This document shows, one piece after another, positions 63,901 through 64,000 of a stretch of 64,000 bases of DNA. Every line of letters starts with the position of its first letter. Position 1 is the first letter of the stretch. Origin of the DNA: Afipia sp. GAS231 (GTDB taxonomy: Bacteria > Pseudomonadota > Alphaproteobacteria > Rhizobiales > Xanthobacteraceae); contig NZ_LT629703.1 in NCBI RefSeq assembly GCF_900103365.1, forward strand, positions 5,690,501-5,754,500, in the 5' to 3' direction. Both the position numbers and the translations under genes were made by a program. The notes under the pieces were generated by a model, which made no database searches, was not told the origin of the DNA, and saw nothing but the letters and a program-made list of their open reading frames with translations.

Positions 63901-64000
63901 CGGAAGCCTTCGCCAAAGGCCTGTTCAAGCTGATGGCTTACAAGGACGAATACGAAGTCGCCCGGCTCTACACCGACGGGGAGTTCGCGAAAGCCTTGAA
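60942..64000 (+). CDS. Fused indolepyruvate ferredoxin oxidoreductase, C-terminus cut off
   Basis: Open for 1019 codons to the window edge. The family joins the IorA and IorB parts in one chain of about 1150-1200 residues, so the last 130-180 are missing here. It oxidatively decarboxylates aryl pyruvates to aryl-acetyl-CoA with ferredoxin. The N-terminus reads LDDKYRLDAKRIFLSGTQAL. Thiamine diphosphate-binding motifs include YFCSGCPHNTSTKVPEG, and the iron-sulfur cysteines begin at Cys636 (CEGCGDCSVASNC). The gamma-type part starts near residue 720 with ILVTGIGGTGVITIGALLGM. ATG at 60942. Confidence 0.93.
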   Translation, partial: MALLEVGLDDKYRLDAKRIFLSGTQALVRLPMLQRERDRAQGLNTAGFISGYRGSPLGMYDHALWRAKSFLKQHDIEFAPGLNEDLAATAVWGSQQVGMFPGAKVDGVFGIWYGKGPGVDRSLDALKHANSAGTSPNGGVIALAGDDHGCQSSTLAHQSEQVFASALMPIVNPATLQDYLDLGILGFALSRFSSCWIGFKAISETVESSASIVSDPDRIKIIMPDDFEMPPGGLGIRWPDAPLEQERRLHGPKMDAVAAFTRVNRFDRIVLDSKPARLGIMATGKAYLDLRQALADLGITDGEAQALGLRIYKVALTWPLEQSGARAFAEGLQDVLVVEEKRGFIEDQLLRILYNVDASRRPSVVGKRDETGAPLLRSEGELTPTMIAAAVVARLRKLGHRSPALEQRLAKLEAFDRPAEGIAAAKLQRTPYFCSGCPHNTSTKVPEGSRAMAGIGCHGMALSIPARRTATISHMGAEGVAWIGQAPFTSEQHVFQNLGDGTYTHSGLLALRAAAASGVNITYKILYNDAVAMTGGQPAEGGLTVSQIAHQVSAEGAKKLAIVTDEPDKYPPNYFPAGAIIHHRRDLDAVQKDLREVKGLTVLIYDQTCAAEKRRRRKRGTYPDPQKRVSINERVCEGCGDCSVASNCVSVQPLETELGRKRKIDQSNCNKDFSCIEGFCPSFVTVHGGKLRKADRTAADPSALFADLPLPTPPALDGAFNILVTGIGGTGVITIGALLGMAAHVDGKACSTLDFTGLAQKNGAVMSHIRIAPSADDLANVRIGPGSANLILGCDIVVATSVPALSRAERGVTRAVVNADLLPTASFVIDPDIDFQAGAMRDSLNEAVSAADLDVLDATGLATALMGDSIATNAFMLGFAFQRGAIPLSLEAIMKAIDLNGAAIDMNKLAFSWGRLAAHDLQRVISAARFKNSGATPAKRSLDESIAFRAKFLTDYQNEAYSKRYFSEVERVRAAEAKAAPGSQELTEAFAKGLFKLMAYKDEYEVARLYTDGEFAKAL

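Noticed and set aside
1..64000. CRISPR array, insertion sequence or prophage
   Set aside because: No regularly spaced repeats and no transposase, integrase or phage structural genes are seen; the repeats are short palindromes at scattered sites.

Overview
The window is GC-rich chromosomal DNA of an alphaproteobacterium. Gene content, gene-family variants (DUF1236, DUF3096, DUF6894, TIGR02301, separate GlyQ/GlyS) and several families of short intergenic palindromic repeats suggest a Bradyrhizobium-type member of the Rhizobiales. That assignment is inference from remembered family distributions, not from a search. No insertion sequence, prophage, integrase or CRISPR array is visible.

Layout. 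(1) 1-31.8 kb is mostly housekeeping: glycyl-tRNA synthetase (glyQ, glyS), pyruvate phosphate dikinase with a histone-H1-like basic tail, a SleB-type cell wall hydrolase, an MFS transporter, an AcuI-type acrylyl-CoA reductase, a chemotaxis receptor, a DUF2339 membrane protein, a tyrosine phosphatase, an HD hydrolase, Tag glycosylase, YgfZ, a HAD phosphatase, two Nudix enzymes, an SRAP (HMCES/YedK) protein, a tautomerase/TetR pair around three identical operators, a GlcD-like flavoenzyme, TsaC, tRNA-Pro(CGG) and hemC. (2) 31.8-42.8 kb is an uptake and catabolism region. It has two orphan solute-binding proteins (TctC type and sugar type) and a branched-chain-type ABC importer whose LivM permease and both ATPases are fused in one 846-residue chain. 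An IclR regulator follows, then a divergent ThDP enzyme - SDR - cupin operon. The substrate is unknown. (3) 42.8-56.5 kb is a complete carbon-phosphorus lyase locus. phnCDE1E2 and phnGHIJKLMN lie on the + strand, with phnF between them on the - strand. A divergent - strand operon holds a hexapeptide transferase, a second phnM and a DUF1045 (2H-type) gene. 7-4-7 direct repeats matching the Pho box flank both divergent promoters, a third weaker one precedes phnG, and a palindrome next to it fits a PhnF operator. (4) 56.5-64 kb holds a PPOX-type flavoprotein, a receiver-only response regulator behind a CtrA-type site, an SDR/CMD-like/hot-dog operon and the first 3.06 kb of a fused indolepyruvate ferredoxin oxidoreductase that runs off the window.

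How the parts work together. In the phn locus PhnCDE imports phosphonate, and PhnGHIJ with PhnK/PhnL and PhnM converts it to a cyclic ribose phosphate and a hydrocarbon. PhnN then makes PRPP. No phnP is present, and the DUF1045 2H-type protein is the best local candidate for opening the cyclic phosphate. In region 2 the IclR regulator sits between import and catabolic genes, which is the usual arrangement of a substrate-inducible pathway. The ThDP/SDR/cupin set does not match a pathway I can name.
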